Part shown: piece after piece, positions 41,369 through 50,128 of the stretch
Numbering within the stretch: the stretch's first letter is position 1
Layout of the letters: every line of letters begins with the position of its first letter
From: Georgenia_B sunbinii
Lineage (GTDB): Bacteria; Actinomycetota; Actinomycetes; Actinomycetales; Actinomycetaceae
Length of the DNA: 64,000 nt
NCBI RefSeq assembly: GCF_036421855.1
Contig: NZ_JAZGOK010000004.1
Strand: one strand, 5' to 3'
Translations under genes and position numbers: made by a program
Notes under the pieces: model-generated
Database searches by the model: none
The model's input: only the letters and a program-made list of their open reading frames with translations
Told to the model about the DNA's origin: nothing

Positions 41369-43285
41369 TCAGCGACCGCCGCCCCCGCCACCGCCTCCGC
41401 CGCCGCCTGACGACCCACCGCCACCGCCGCTGGACCCCGACCCGCCGGAAGAGCCCGGCGTCGAGCTGAGCGTGCTGCTGGCGGTCGAGGAGAACGACGA
41501 CATTGCGGCGCCCATGTTGCTGAACGACCGGGAGTTGAAACCGTGGGTCCCGACGTACCACGTCGGTTCGGTGACCCGGTAGCCCTGCTGCCGGAGCTGT
41601 TCGAAGATGCCGGCCCACCGCTCGGCGACGTCGAAGACCATCGCGTAGGGCAGGTAGCGGGAGAAGATGTCCTCCCCCTCCTCGAAGCGCAGCTGATGCC
41701 CCTCGGCGGTGCCGAGGTAGAGCTCGAAGCCTCGTCCCTGCTCGTACAGCGCGCGGCCGGCCGCGTTGCGCTGCCGGCGCGCCTTGCGGGTGAGTGCCGT
41801 GGCGAGACCGAATGCGACGGCGAGCCCTCCGACCGCGCCGATGACGATCCCCACCGACCCGGCGCCGATACTGATGACCACCCCCTGACCGACGAGCATC
41901 CAGACGAAGACGAGCAACACCACGCGGAACGGCCGGCTGGTGCGGCCATCGCGTTGGATCGGCTGGACGAAGAGACTGCGCGCGTCGATGTCGTCCGCCA
42001 ACTTGCCCTGGACCTGCTTGAGCGTGAGGGCGAAGCTGTTGCGCAGCGCCGACAACCTCACGCGGCGGCGCCCCCGGAAGAGGCTCTGCAGCAGCAGCTC
42101 CTCGTAGATGCGCAGCGTATCGGTCGGTGCGGTCTCCGGCGTGGCGACGAGGTCCCAGTCGGTGCGCTTGAGTAGCCCGGCCGCGGGGGTCTCCTCGATG
42201 CGGAGGTAGCCGCGGGCCGCGAGGTCGATGATCGTCGCCGACATCTGCTGCGCGTTGGTGTGCTTGTCGTGGATCGCCCCCACCTCGGCAGGCCGGAGGC
42301 CGTCGGGCGGGGTGAAGCGCACCGCGACCGGCGGCTCGCTCGACAGCTGGGCCACCTCGGGGGTGGCGCCGGCCGGCGGGAGCAGCCCGGGTGGCAACCC
42401 GACGAAGTGGAGGTCGCGGCCCTTGCGCCGGCGCCAGTAGCCGAAGCCGATCGGTGCGGCGATTCCGAGCGGGAGCAGCCAGGGAGTGTTGCCGAGCAAG
42501 AAGTCCGCGATCGGGTCGGTGACCCGGCCGAGGGCGGTGTCGCCGAACGGTCCGCTGGACGCTGGTTCGAGGATCGGTGTGATCTCACCGAAGGTCCCGA
42601 CCGGGAAGGCGGCCATGATTGTCATGCCCTCGCCCGGGTCGAGCCGGCCGGTGCTCGCGGTCACCTGGGTGCCGGTGGCGCTGAGGGTGTCGCACGCGTT
42701 GTCGGTGCCGCGCGGGCCCTGGTAGCAGGCGTGGTCACCGATGGTCGCCGGGCCGGTGACGGTGACGGTGGCGGCCTCGATGGGGATGTCCCAGTCCAGC
42801 CCGGTGGCGTTCCAGTAGAGCTCTTCCTGGTCCTCGACGCCGTCCTGGTCCCGGATCGCGTTGAGCGAGCCCTCGACGGTGTAGTGAAGGACGTAGGTCT
42901 GGCGTCCGCTGCGCCGGTCGGACGAGCCGTCCGCCGCGCCGACGTCGGCGCGGACCCGGGCGCCCTCGGTGCGGGGCCAGACCCCGGCGGGCGCCCCGCT
43001 GGGGCTGCTCGCCCGGAAGTCGTCGTAGCGGTAGACGCGGTCCATGTCCGGCTCGGGGTCGTACTCGAAGCGCGAGTCGAGGACCCGGGTGAAGCCCAGG
43101 CCCTCCCGGCTGCCGAAGTCCCACTCGTAGGTCTCGACGACGTCGAGCATGCCGTCGGGCCGGACGGTGATCTCGATGTCGAGGTCACGGATGACGTCGT
43201 TGCTCGCTGCGTTGGCTCCCGACGGTACGAGCACGAGGAGGGCGGTCACGGCGAGCGCTGTGATGATGCGCGATCCACGGTTCAC
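41369..43285 (-). CDS. DUF2207 membrane protein
   Basis: A 638-residue protein: signal peptide ending near SGANAAS, an extracellular DUF2207 domain (about 30-270) starting VIRDLDIEITVRPDG, a membrane segment (about 285-303), a cytoplasmic domain with winged-helix-like RPAEVGAIHDKHTNAQQMSA, two more membrane segments (about 450-495), and a Ser-then-Gly-rich tail ending in a nearly pure glycine run. Function unknown. The start is GTG 43285, placed seven bases after a TACGGT box (leaderless). The Gly-rich tail is typical of the family. Confidence 0.87.
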   Translation of the reverse strand: MNRGSRIITALAVTALLVLVPSGANAASNDVIRDLDIEITVRPDGMLDVVETYEWDFGSREGLGFTRVLDSRFEYDPEPDMDRVYRYDDFRASSPSGAPAGVWPRTEGARVRADVGAADGSSDRRSGRQTYVLHYTVEGSLNAIRDQDGVEDQEELYWNATGLDWDIPIEAATVTVTGPATIGDHACYQGPRGTDNACDTLSATGTQVTASTGRLDPGEGMTIMAAFPVGTFGEITPILEPASSGPFGDTALGRVTDPIADFLLGNTPWLLPLGIAAPIGFGYWRRRKGRDLHFVGLPPGLLPPAGATPEVAQLSSEPPVAVRFTPPDGLRPAEVGAIHDKHTNAQQMSATIIDLAARGYLRIEETPAAGLLKRTDWDLVATPETAPTDTLRIYEELLLQSLFRGRRRVRLSALRNSFALTLKQVQGKLADDIDARSLFVQPIQRDGRTSRPFRVVLLVFVWMLVGQGVVISIGAGSVGIVIGAVGGLAVAFGLATALTRKARRQRNAAGRALYEQGRGFELYLGTAEGHQLRFEEGEDIFSRYLPYAMVFDVAERWAGIFEQLRQQGYRVTEPTWYVGTHGFNSRSFSNMGAAMSSFSSTASSTLSSTPGSSGGSGSSGGGGGSSGGGGGGGGGGGR

Positions 43286-43292
43286 GTTTCGC

Positions 43293-43298
43293 ACCGTA
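43293..43298 (-). promoter_or_regulatory. leaderless -10 box of the DUF2207 gene
   Basis: Minus strand TACGGT, then seven bases, then GTG 43285. No ribosome site. Confidence 0.5.
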
Positions 43299-43367
43299 CC
43301 GCGAGGGCTGGGGCACGCCGGCCTCGGCGGCAGGGGACCGGTCCCCATCCCCTCGCGGCACGGAGGC

Positions 43368-45425
43368 TCAGGCGCTCACGGTGCTCAGCAGCCGGCGGAC
43401 CTCCTCGGGGGTCGTCGCGGCACGGAGCCGGTCGACCTGCTCGGCGTCGAGGAACACTTCGGCGATCTTGGCGAGCACCTGCAGGTGGTCGTCGCCGGCG
43501 CCGGCGATGCCGATGACGAACTCGGTCGGGTTGCCGTTCCAGTCCACCCCGTCGGGGTAGCGGACGAAGGAGATCGCGGTGCGCCGGATCGCGCCCTTGG
43601 CCTCGTTCGTGCCGTGGGGGATCGCCAGACCGCTGCCCATGTGGGTGGAGACCGACGTCTCGCGCTCGTGCATCGACGCCACGTAGGCGTCGGTCACCGC
43701 GCCGACGGCGACGAGCAGCCGGCCGGCCTCGTCGATGGCCTGGTCGCGGCCGGTGGCGGTGCCCGCCAGCACGATCGACTCCGGCGCGAGCAGGTCCGGG
43801 CCCGGTCCGGCCGGCGGCGCCGTCGCCTCGGCCGCGGCGGGCTCAGCCGCGGCGGGCTCGGCTGTCCCGGCCACCGGCTGCCCGCCGTCGGCGGTCTGCT
43901 GGAGCAGCTCGACCACCTCGTCGTACCGCGGGCTGCCCATGAAGTCGTCCACCGACACGTGGATCGCGGAGGGCGTGCGCTGCCGCGCCCGCTCGGTGAG
44001 GTCCTCGTGGGTGACGACGAGGTCGACGTCGTCGGTGAGGTTGGTGATCGCCTTGTTCACCACGGTGACGTCGGCGAACCCGGCGGCACGGATCTTGCGG
44101 CGCAGCACCGAGGCGCCCATCGCCGAGGACCCCATGCCGGCGTCGCAGGCGAACACGATGGTGTCGATGCTGCCGGTCCGGGTGGCCACTCCCGCGTCAC
44201 CGGTGAGCGCGCCGGCGACGCTCGAGCGCTTGCCCTTCATCTGCTCCATGCTCGCGGTGGCCCCGGCGAGGTCGCCGTCGTCGGACTTGCCCAGCTTGAG
44301 CAGCGGCGCGGCCACCGCGAAGGTCACCGCGGTGGCGAGCACGACCGACAGGACGACACCGAGGAGGCTCTCGGGCGGGGCCTGGAGCAGCACCGCGATG
44401 ATTGAGCCGGGGGCGGCCGGCGCCCGCAACCCGGAGTCGAAGACGAGGTTGGTGGCGACGCCGGTCATGCCGCCGGCGATGAGCGCGAGGATGAGCCGCG
44501 GCTTCATGAGGACGTAGGGGAAGTAGATCTCGTGGATGCCGCCGACGAAATGGATGACCGCCGCGCCGGAGGCGGAGGCTTTGGCCATCCCGCGGCCGAA
44601 GACCATGAAAGCGAGCAGCAGGCCGAGGCCCGGCCCGGGGTTGGCCTCGATGAGGAAGAGGATCGACTCGCCGTCGACGACCGCCTCGGTGGTGCCGAGC
44701 GGGGTGAAGACGCCGTGGTTGATCGCGTTGTTGAGGAACAGCACCTTCGCCGGCTCGACGAGGATCGAGGTCAACGGCAGCAGGCTGTTGTCGACGAGGA
44801 AGTCGACGACCCGCTCGGCCGCGGCGGAGAACGCCGAGACGAACGGGCCAGCGACGACGAACCCGACGATCGCCAGGATCATGCCCCAGATACCGGCGGA
44901 GAAATTGTTGACCAGCATCTCGAAGCCGGGCCGGATGCGGTCCTGCCACAGCGCGTCCAGCCGCTTCATCGACCAGCCGCCGAGCGGTCCCATGACCATC
45001 GCGCCGAGGAACATCGGCACGTCCGCGCCGGTGATCGCGCCCATGGTGGCGATGGCGCCGACGACGCCGCCACGCAGGTTGTCGTTGTACATCATCCGGC
45101 CGCCGGAGTAGCCGATGAGGATGGGCAGCAGGTAGGTGATCATCGGGCCGACGATCCCGCCGCCCTCGGCGCCGACGCCCCAGCCGCCGAGGTGCTCGAC
45201 GAATCCGTAGCCGCCCTCGTAGCCGAGGACCTTGTCGCCGATCAGGGTGATCCAGCCGACCTCGATGAACAGGGCGGTGATGAGACCCCAGGCGATGAAC
45301 GCGCCGATGTTGGGCAGCACCATGGTGGACAGCGCTGTGCCGAACTTCTGGACGGCGACGCGCAGGCCTCCCCGAGGCGGCTTCTCACCTTCCTCTGCCG
45401 GCCTCGCGGTAGTGGGTGCGGACAT
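43368..45425 (-). CDS. mtlA: mannitol-type PTS permease EIICBA
   Basis: A 685-residue fused phosphotransferase permease. Order: EIIC membrane domain (about 25-355) with the substrate motif NNAINHGVFTPLG and the GGIHEIYFPYV loop; EIIB (about 390-490) with phosphorylated Cys in FACDAGMGSS; an Ala/Pro-rich linker (about 495-535); EIIA (about 540-685) with phosphorylated His in LAIPHGTNEAK. It takes up and phosphorylates mannitol or a related polyol. GGAGGAG precedes ATG. Divergent from a polyol dehydrogenase and DeoR gene; no mtlD is present. Confidence 0.92.
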   Translation of the reverse strand: MSAPTTARPAEEGEKPPRGGLRVAVQKFGTALSTMVLPNIGAFIAWGLITALFIEVGWITLIGDKVLGYEGGYGFVEHLGGWGVGAEGGGIVGPMITYLLPILIGYSGGRMMYNDNLRGGVVGAIATMGAITGADVPMFLGAMVMGPLGGWSMKRLDALWQDRIRPGFEMLVNNFSAGIWGMILAIVGFVVAGPFVSAFSAAAERVVDFLVDNSLLPLTSILVEPAKVLFLNNAINHGVFTPLGTTEAVVDGESILFLIEANPGPGLGLLLAFMVFGRGMAKASASGAAVIHFVGGIHEIYFPYVLMKPRLILALIAGGMTGVATNLVFDSGLRAPAAPGSIIAVLLQAPPESLLGVVLSVVLATAVTFAVAAPLLKLGKSDDGDLAGATASMEQMKGKRSSVAGALTGDAGVATRTGSIDTIVFACDAGMGSSAMGASVLRRKIRAAGFADVTVVNKAITNLTDDVDLVVTHEDLTERARQRTPSAIHVSVDDFMGSPRYDEVVELLQQTADGGQPVAGTAEPAAAEPAAAEATAPPAGPGPDLLAPESIVLAGTATGRDQAIDEAGRLLVAVGAVTDAYVASMHERETSVSTHMGSGLAIPHGTNEAKGAIRRTAISFVRYPDGVDWNGNPTEFVIGIAGAGDDHLQVLAKIAEVFLDAEQVDRLRAATTPEEVRRLLSTVSA

Positions 45426-45511
45426 CTCTCCTCCTTGAGATCAGTGACGTGCCTCACGACTGTGCCCCTAGTTAACCGCATGACCGGGTAAGAAGCCAAG
45501 CATTCCCAACC

Positions 45512-45540
45512 TTCCACCTGCCCGGGTCTGTGGCTATGAT
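45512..45540 (+). promoter_or_regulatory. promoter of the polyol dehydrogenase gene
   Basis: TTCCAC (45512-45517), 17-base spacer, TATGAT (45535-45540). Transcription would start near 45547, with GGAGG before the ATG at 45597. Shared gap with the divergent mtlA gene. Confidence 0.6.
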
Positions 45541-45596
45541 CGGGAGGGTGGCACCGGACCCGCCGGCGTCATGACGGTCGACGACTGGGAGGACCG

Positions 45597-46655
45597 ATGA
45601 AGGCCCTGCGTTTCTACGCACCCGAGGACGTGCGTCTGGAGGATCGGCCGGAGCCGGAGTGCGGACCGGACGAGGTCAAGCTCCGGGTACGCAACTGCTC
45701 CACCTGCGGCACCGACGTGAAGATTTTCCACAACGGACACCAGAACCTCAGCCCGCCACGGACCATCGGCCACGAGATCGCCGGGGAAGTGGTCGAGGTC
45801 GGGGCCGACGTGGCGAGCGCCTACGGGCAGGACTGGCAGGTAGGGGATCGCGTGCAGGTGATCGCGGCCGTCCCGTGCGGCGAGTGCCACGAGTGCCGCA
45901 AGGGGTGGATGGCGGTGTGCCAGAACCAGACGTCGGTCGGCTACCAGTACGAGGGCGGCTTCGCCGAGTACATGATCGTCCCGCGTGAGGTGCTCCAGGT
46001 CGACGGCCTCAACCGTGTCCCGGACAACGTCGGGTTCGACGAGGCCTCGGCTGCCGAGCCGCTCGCCTGCGCGATCAACGCCCAAGACCTGCTCGGGATC
46101 GAGCCGGGGGACGTCGTCGTCGTCTTCGGTGCCGGTCCCATCGGCTGCATGCACATCCGCGTCGCGCGAGGCGTGCACCAGGCCGGCGAGATCTACCTCG
46201 TCGACGTCAATGCCGACCGGCTGCAGATGTCGGCCGCGGTCGCCGCACCGGACGAGGTCATCGACGGCTCGCAGGTGGACGTCGTCGAGCGGGTGATGGA
46301 GCTGACCGGTGGCCGCGGCGCCGACGTCGTCATCACAGCGACGGCGGCCAAGGTCGCCCAGGAGCAGGCCGTGGCGATGGCGGCGCGCAACGGCCGGATC
46401 TCCTTCTTCGGCGGGCTGCCGAAGACCGACCCCGTCATCGCGCTGGACTCCAATGTCGTGCACTACCGCCAGCTGCACATCCACGGCGCCAACGGCTCGG
46501 CGCCGGAGCACAACAAGCGGGCGCTGGAGTACATCTCGAGCGGCCAGGTGCCGGTGAAGGACCTCATCACCCACCACGTCCCGTTAGCGGATGTGCTCAG
46601 CGCCTTCGACCTCGTCCGCAGCGGCACCGCGATCAAGGTGACCGTCGAGCCCTGA
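45597..46655 (+). CDS. zinc-dependent polyol/threonine-type dehydrogenase (MDR family)
   Basis: A 352-residue medium-chain alcohol dehydrogenase. Catalytic zinc ligands are in STCGTD and GHEIAGEV; the structural zinc site is PCGECHECRKGWMAVC with four cysteines; the nucleotide loop is VFGAGPIGCM. Closest in pattern to sorbitol/iditol dehydrogenases. The divergent mannitol PTS gene suggests oxidation of a polyol or polyol phosphate. Start ATG 45597 follows GGAGG. Confidence 0.87.
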   Translation: MKALRFYAPEDVRLEDRPEPECGPDEVKLRVRNCSTCGTDVKIFHNGHQNLSPPRTIGHEIAGEVVEVGADVASAYGQDWQVGDRVQVIAAVPCGECHECRKGWMAVCQNQTSVGYQYEGGFAEYMIVPREVLQVDGLNRVPDNVGFDEASAAEPLACAINAQDLLGIEPGDVVVVFGAGPIGCMHIRVARGVHQAGEIYLVDVNADRLQMSAAVAAPDEVIDGSQVDVVERVMELTGGRGADVVITATAAKVAQEQAVAMAARNGRISFFGGLPKTDPVIALDSNVVHYRQLHIHGANGSAPEHNKRALEYISSGQVPVKDLITHHVPLADVLSAFDLVRSGTAIKVTVEP

Positions 46656-46757
46656 CCCACGGGGCGGCGGGGGACCGTACCATCGGCCGGTGGTGGTTCG
46701 GCGGGGAGCCACCGCCGACGAGCGCAGACGGCGCCGGCCGGGCAGACCGAGGGGACC

Positions 46758-47528
46758 ATGGTGTACGCGGAAGAACGCCAGCAGGCGGCGGCGCAGCTCG
46801 TGATGGCTCGCGGGCGGGTGTCGGTCACCGAGCTCGCCGAGGAGTTCGCCGTCACCACCGAGACGGTGCGCCGGGACCTCAACGCGCTCGAGAGGATGCG
46901 GCTGGTGCGCCGCGTCCACGGCGGGGCGGTGCCGGCGGCGTCGCTGTCGGCGATGGAGAGCGGCCTCGACGAGCGTGACCTCACCCGGTCCCGGGAGAAG
47001 GAGCGGATCGGGCTCGCTGCCAAGCAGCTGCTGCCCGGCGACGGCGGCACGGTCGCGATCGACGCCGGCAGCACCACCGCGCGGCTGGTCGGCTTCCTCG
47101 CGCCGGAGCTGCGCCTGACGGCCTTCACCCACGGGGTGCCGATCGCGGCCATGCTCGCGGCACTGCCGGCGATCGAGCTGCACCTGCTGCCCGGCCGGGT
47201 CCGCGCCCGGACGCAGGCGGCGGTCGGCTCCGTCACCACTGAGGCGCTGGAACGGCTGCGGGTCGACGTCGTCTTCCTCGGCACCAACGGGATGAGCGCC
47301 GAGCACGGCTTCTCCACCCCGGACCCCGAGGAGGCGGCCGTCAAGCGTGCCCTGGTGCGTGCCGCCCGCAAGGTCGTCGTGCTGGCCGACTCCTCGAAGT
47401 TCGGCCAGGACACCACGGTGAGCTTCGCGGCGCTCGAGGACGTGGATGTGCTGGTGACGGACGCGCAGAGCCCCTCGGTGCCGCTGAGCACGTTCACCCG
47501 GCGAGGTGTCGAGGTCGTGGTGGCGTGA
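46758..47528 (+). CDS. DeoR-family regulator
   Basis: A 256-residue repressor: DeoR helix-turn-helix at about 5-57 (RQQAAAQLVMARGRVSVTEL then TTETVRRDLNALE) and a C-terminal sugar-phosphate sensor domain with DAGSTTARL, VFLGTNGMS and LADSSKFG. It probably senses a phosphorylated sugar made by the adjacent PTS and controls mtlA and the dehydrogenase (inferred from position). ATG 46758; the 100-base gap before it may hold its own promoter, TACCAT at 46678-46683. Convergent with tRNA-Lys. Confidence 0.88.
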   Translation: MVYAEERQQAAAQLVMARGRVSVTELAEEFAVTTETVRRDLNALERMRLVRRVHGGAVPAASLSAMESGLDERDLTRSREKERIGLAAKQLLPGDGGTVAIDAGSTTARLVGFLAPELRLTAFTHGVPIAAMLAALPAIELHLLPGRVRARTQAAVGSVTTEALERLRVDVVFLGTNGMSAEHGFSTPDPEEAAVKRALVRAARKVVVLADSSKFGQDTTVSFAALEDVDVLVTDAQSPSVPLSTFTRRGVEVVVA

Positions 47529-47535
47529 CCTGCGG

Positions 47536-47608
47536 TGGGCCCCGTGGGGCTCGAACCCACAACCCACGGATTAAAAGTCCGTTGCTCTACCCATTGAGCT
47601 AGAGGCCC
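47536..47608 (-). tRNA. tRNA-Lys (TTT)
   Basis: Minus strand: acceptor GGGCCTC with GGGGCCC, D-arm AGCTCAATGGGTAGAGC, anticodon loop CTTTTAA with anticodon TTT, T-arm GTGGGTTCGAGCCCCAC. 73 bases; CCA not encoded. A TACCCT box at 47662-47657 is a possible -10. Confidence 0.95.
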
Positions 47609-47791
47609 TGGACGCCCGACCTCGGCCCGCTGACCGGTCCGGGATGTCCAGGGACCAGGGTACGGGCCGCGGGCCGGACCTCGGAACGGCTTCGGGTTGC
47701 GTCGTGGCCGAGCGCGGGTGACGGTAGAGAGGCACCGGCAGCACGGCGTCCACCGCGACACCGAGCTGCCGCACCTAGCGAGGGAGAACTC

Positions 47792-48073
47792 ATGCTGACC
47801 CTGACGAGTAGCGCCAAGGCCGCGATCACCGAGATCACCTCCGAGTCGGGCCTGCCCGAGAGTGGTGGCGTACGGATCTCGATGACCAGCGACAATGAGC
47901 AGATCGAGATGGCACTCTCGCCGAGACCGGAGTCCGGCGACGAGATCATCGACGACGACGGCGCTCGCGTGTTCGTTGACGGCGTCGCCTCACCGGTGCT
48001 CGCCCAGCACACGTTGGACGCCCAGAACGGGCCGGACGGCGTCGGTTTCGCGCTCCAACGCACGACGGCGTGA
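47792..48073 (+). CDS. HesB/IscA-fold protein lacking cysteines
   Basis: A 93-residue protein whose layout matches the A-type Fe-S carrier domain: MLTLTSSAKAAITEI, SGGVRISM, IEMALSPRP, DGARVFVD and a C-terminal GFAL strand. True carriers need three cysteines; this one has none, so it cannot hold a cluster in the usual way. Similar cysteine-free proteins are often annotated HesB or adhesin in actinobacteria. GGGAGAA precedes ATG. A strong hairpin follows the stop. Confidence 0.75.
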   Translation: MLTLTSSAKAAITEITSESGLPESGGVRISMTSDNEQIEMALSPRPESGDEIIDDDGARVFVDGVASPVLAQHTLDAQNGPDGVGFALQRTTA

Positions 48074-48095
48074 TCGCCGACCCTCCACCAGGAAC

Positions 48096-48132
48096 GCACT
48101 GCCCGGGCCGCCATGATCGGCCCGGGCAGTGC
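48096..48132 (+). terminator. hairpin terminator after the HesB-fold gene
   Basis: Perfect 15-base stem (48096-48110 with 48118-48132) and a seven-base loop. Confidence 0.8.
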
Positions 48133-48232
48133 TCGTCCCGGCGGGGAACCCTGGCGCTACTCACTGCGCCGGCGGGGCCGATGGGGAAGAATCGGGCCAC
48201 GCGCCGTGATCGTCGATCGAGGGAGAGCGACC

Positions 48233-48853
48233 ATGAATGACCGCAGCCGCCCGAGACGTCCGGCGAGCCTGGACGACAAGGACGCCGAGCTCATCTGGGG
48301 TGACTCGGACCCGGCGCTGACGTCGGAGGCCGCCCATGCCACCGCCAATGCGGTGCTGCTCGGCCCCAGCAGACTGTCGGAGGACGCGGAGCTCGCTGGC
48401 CGCGTCGTGGCGATCATCGACGCGGAGGGGCTGGACGAGATCGCCGCGTTGTGGGCGCGCAGCCCCGCCACCACGCTGCCCGGAGCCATGTGGCGCCTCT
48501 ACCTCGTGCGCGCCTGGCTGCAGCGCGACCCCGAGACGATCACGATGCGCTTCCGGGAGGGGGCCGCGACCGTGGCGCCCGACGATGCCGCCGAGCTGCC
48601 GCAGCCGGCCACCGTCGACGAGCGGCTCGCCACGCTGTTCAACGGCGAGTCCGAGGACGAGCTCGCTGTCCTCCTCGACGGTGCGGCCGACCTTCTCCGG
48701 GTCCTTGCCGCGGGAGCGGGCGGGCAGGCGGGGTGGCTCACCCACGACGACGACGCCGCACGGCCGGTGACCGGGCGCACGAGCGCGCTCTCGGTGACCG
48801 CCGACGAGCTTGCCCACGCGGCCGTCCTCGCGCGCGGCGGCCGGCTCGACTGA
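48233..48853 (+). CDS. protein of unknown function, paralogue A
   Basis: A 206-residue, helix-rich soluble protein; no family recognised. It is a paralogue of the gene at 49499: both share a PRRPA-like start, GD.DPAL, .QAAHAT or EAAHAT, D.EGL, and LPG..WRLYLIR.W or LPGAMWRLYLVRAW, and end in GGRLD or AGRLD. No signal peptide or membrane segment. ATG 48233 has GGGAGAG upstream. The convergent GerW-like gene lies between the two paralogues. Confidence 0.75.
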   Translation: MNDRSRPRRPASLDDKDAELIWGDSDPALTSEAAHATANAVLLGPSRLSEDAELAGRVVAIIDAEGLDEIAALWARSPATTLPGAMWRLYLVRAWLQRDPETITMRFREGAATVAPDDAAELPQPATVDERLATLFNGESEDELAVLLDGAADLLRVLAAGAGGQAGWLTHDDDAARPVTGRTSALSVTADELAHAAVLARGGRLD

Positions 48854-48910
48854 CGCGTCCGGACCGCCGCGGCGGATACCGAGAGCTGGGCCGCGGCGTA
48901 CCCGCCAGCT

Positions 48911-49315
48911 TTAGCCGTGGCGGTACCGCCGGGCTCCGCTGCGCCGCCGGCGGCGCAGCGCCCACGCCAGTGCCAGGACGGTGACCGCGCCGAGCGCCTG
49001 GCCGCCGAGGATCACCCGGGTGAGGTCCATCGCCGGTTGCCACGTCACCTGGCCGTCGCGGATCTGGTAGACGCCCACCGGCTTCGCGCGAACCCCGAAG
49101 CCGCCGCCCCCGCCGGTACCGCCCTCCGGGTCGCCGCCCGCGCCGGTGGGGATCCCGGTGCCGTAACCCATCCCGCCGCCACCGATCACCTTGGCGACCG
49201 GGACGAGGAACGCGCCGTCGTGCTCGTACGCCTCGCCGAACACGCGCCGGACATGGAGCGCGTCGCCGGCGGCCTCGATCGGTCGCACGGCGTCGTTCTG
49301 GTTTGCTGCGGTCAT
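48911..49315 (-). CDS. GerW/YtfJ-family protein with C-terminal membrane segment
   Basis: A 134-residue protein. The N-terminal part (VRRVFGEAYEHDGAFLVPVAKVIGGGGMGYGTG) fits the GerW/YtfJ family named from Bacillus spore proteins but widespread in non-sporulating actinobacteria. A Gly-rich loop, FGVRAKPVGVYQIRDG, and a C-terminal membrane segment (about 104-122) with an Arg-rich end follow. Role unknown. GAGGAGG precedes ATG 49315. It sits convergently between two paralogous genes. Confidence 0.85.
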   Translation of the reverse strand: MTAANQNDAVRPIEAAGDALHVRRVFGEAYEHDGAFLVPVAKVIGGGGMGYGTGIPTGAGGDPEGGTGGGGGFGVRAKPVGVYQIRDGQVTWQPAMDLTRVILGGQALGAVTVLALAWALRRRRRSGARRYRHG

Positions 49316-49498
49316 CGCTGCCTCCTCGGTTGTGCTGGGGCCCCAGGAGAGCACGGCCGGCAGCCGCGCCGCATCAGCCTGGAGACCGAGAATCCTCGCG
49401 CCCAGCGGTCGAGATGCGGTGGACTGTCGTGGCATGGTGACCCCTGGGCCCGGTCCCGGGGAGGACGAGCCCGACGACGCAGCAAGGCAGGAGGACCC

Positions 49499-50128
49499 GT
49501 GGAACGACGTCCCAGGCGCCCGGCCATGCTCGACGCGCAGACCGCCGAGCGCATCGTCGGCGACATCGATCCGGCACTGCGCTCGCAGGCCGCCCACGCG
49601 ACGGCCGATGTCATCGTGCGTCGCGGCCGGGACGGCAGCGACGACCCGGAGCTCGTCGCCCGTCTCGTCGGGCTGGTCGACGTCGAAGGTCTGGAGGCGG
49701 TGGCCGAGCTGTGGTCGCAGAGCCCGCCCCGGACGCTGCCCGGTTCACTGTGGCGCCTCTACCTCATCCGCGAGTGGGTGCGCGCGGACCCGGCGGTCGT
49801 CGCCGACCGGTTCCGGCTCGGGCGGTCGCACGCCGACGTCGCCGGCGTCATCGCCGGCGTGGTCGAGCCGCCCGGACCGGCGGACGTGTCCCGGCTGGCC
49901 GACGCGGTCCTCGCCGGTGTCTACGAGGGCGAGCTCGACGTCGCCCTCGACCGGGCGGCCGCGTTCGTCCGGGTGGTGGCCACCGGAGCGGCGTTCGACG
50001 CCGACTGGATCGCCGAGTCCGACGACGCCCTCGCCGACCGCGTCACCCGACGCGCCAGCGCGCTGCTCGGCACCGCCGCCGACCTCGAGGGCGCCGCGGA
50101 GCTGTGGCGAGCGGGCAGGCTGGACTGA
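49499..50128 (+). CDS. protein of unknown function, paralogue B
   Basis: A 209-residue soluble protein, paralogue of the gene at 48233. The start GTG 49499 is preferred over ATG 49526 because GGAGG lies about five bases upstream and the extra residues (ERRPRRPAMLD) align with the paralogue (RSRPRRPASLD). It overlaps mshD by one base (TGATG), so it is translationally coupled to mycothiol synthesis; whether that is functional is unknown. Confidence 0.75.
   Translation: MERRPRRPAMLDAQTAERIVGDIDPALRSQAAHATADVIVRRGRDGSDDPELVARLVGLVDVEGLEAVAELWSQSPPRTLPGSLWRLYLIREWVRADPAVVADRFRLGRSHADVAGVIAGVVEPPGPADVSRLADAVLAGVYEGELDVALDRAAAFVRVVATGAAFDADWIAESDDALADRVTRRASALLGTAADLEGAAELWRAGRLD

Noticed and set aside
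43368..45425. Fructose-type PTS permease.
   Set aside because: Domain order C-B-A with NNAINHG and the EIIB FACDAGMGSS motif fits the mannitol class; fructose permeases have a different order and signature.
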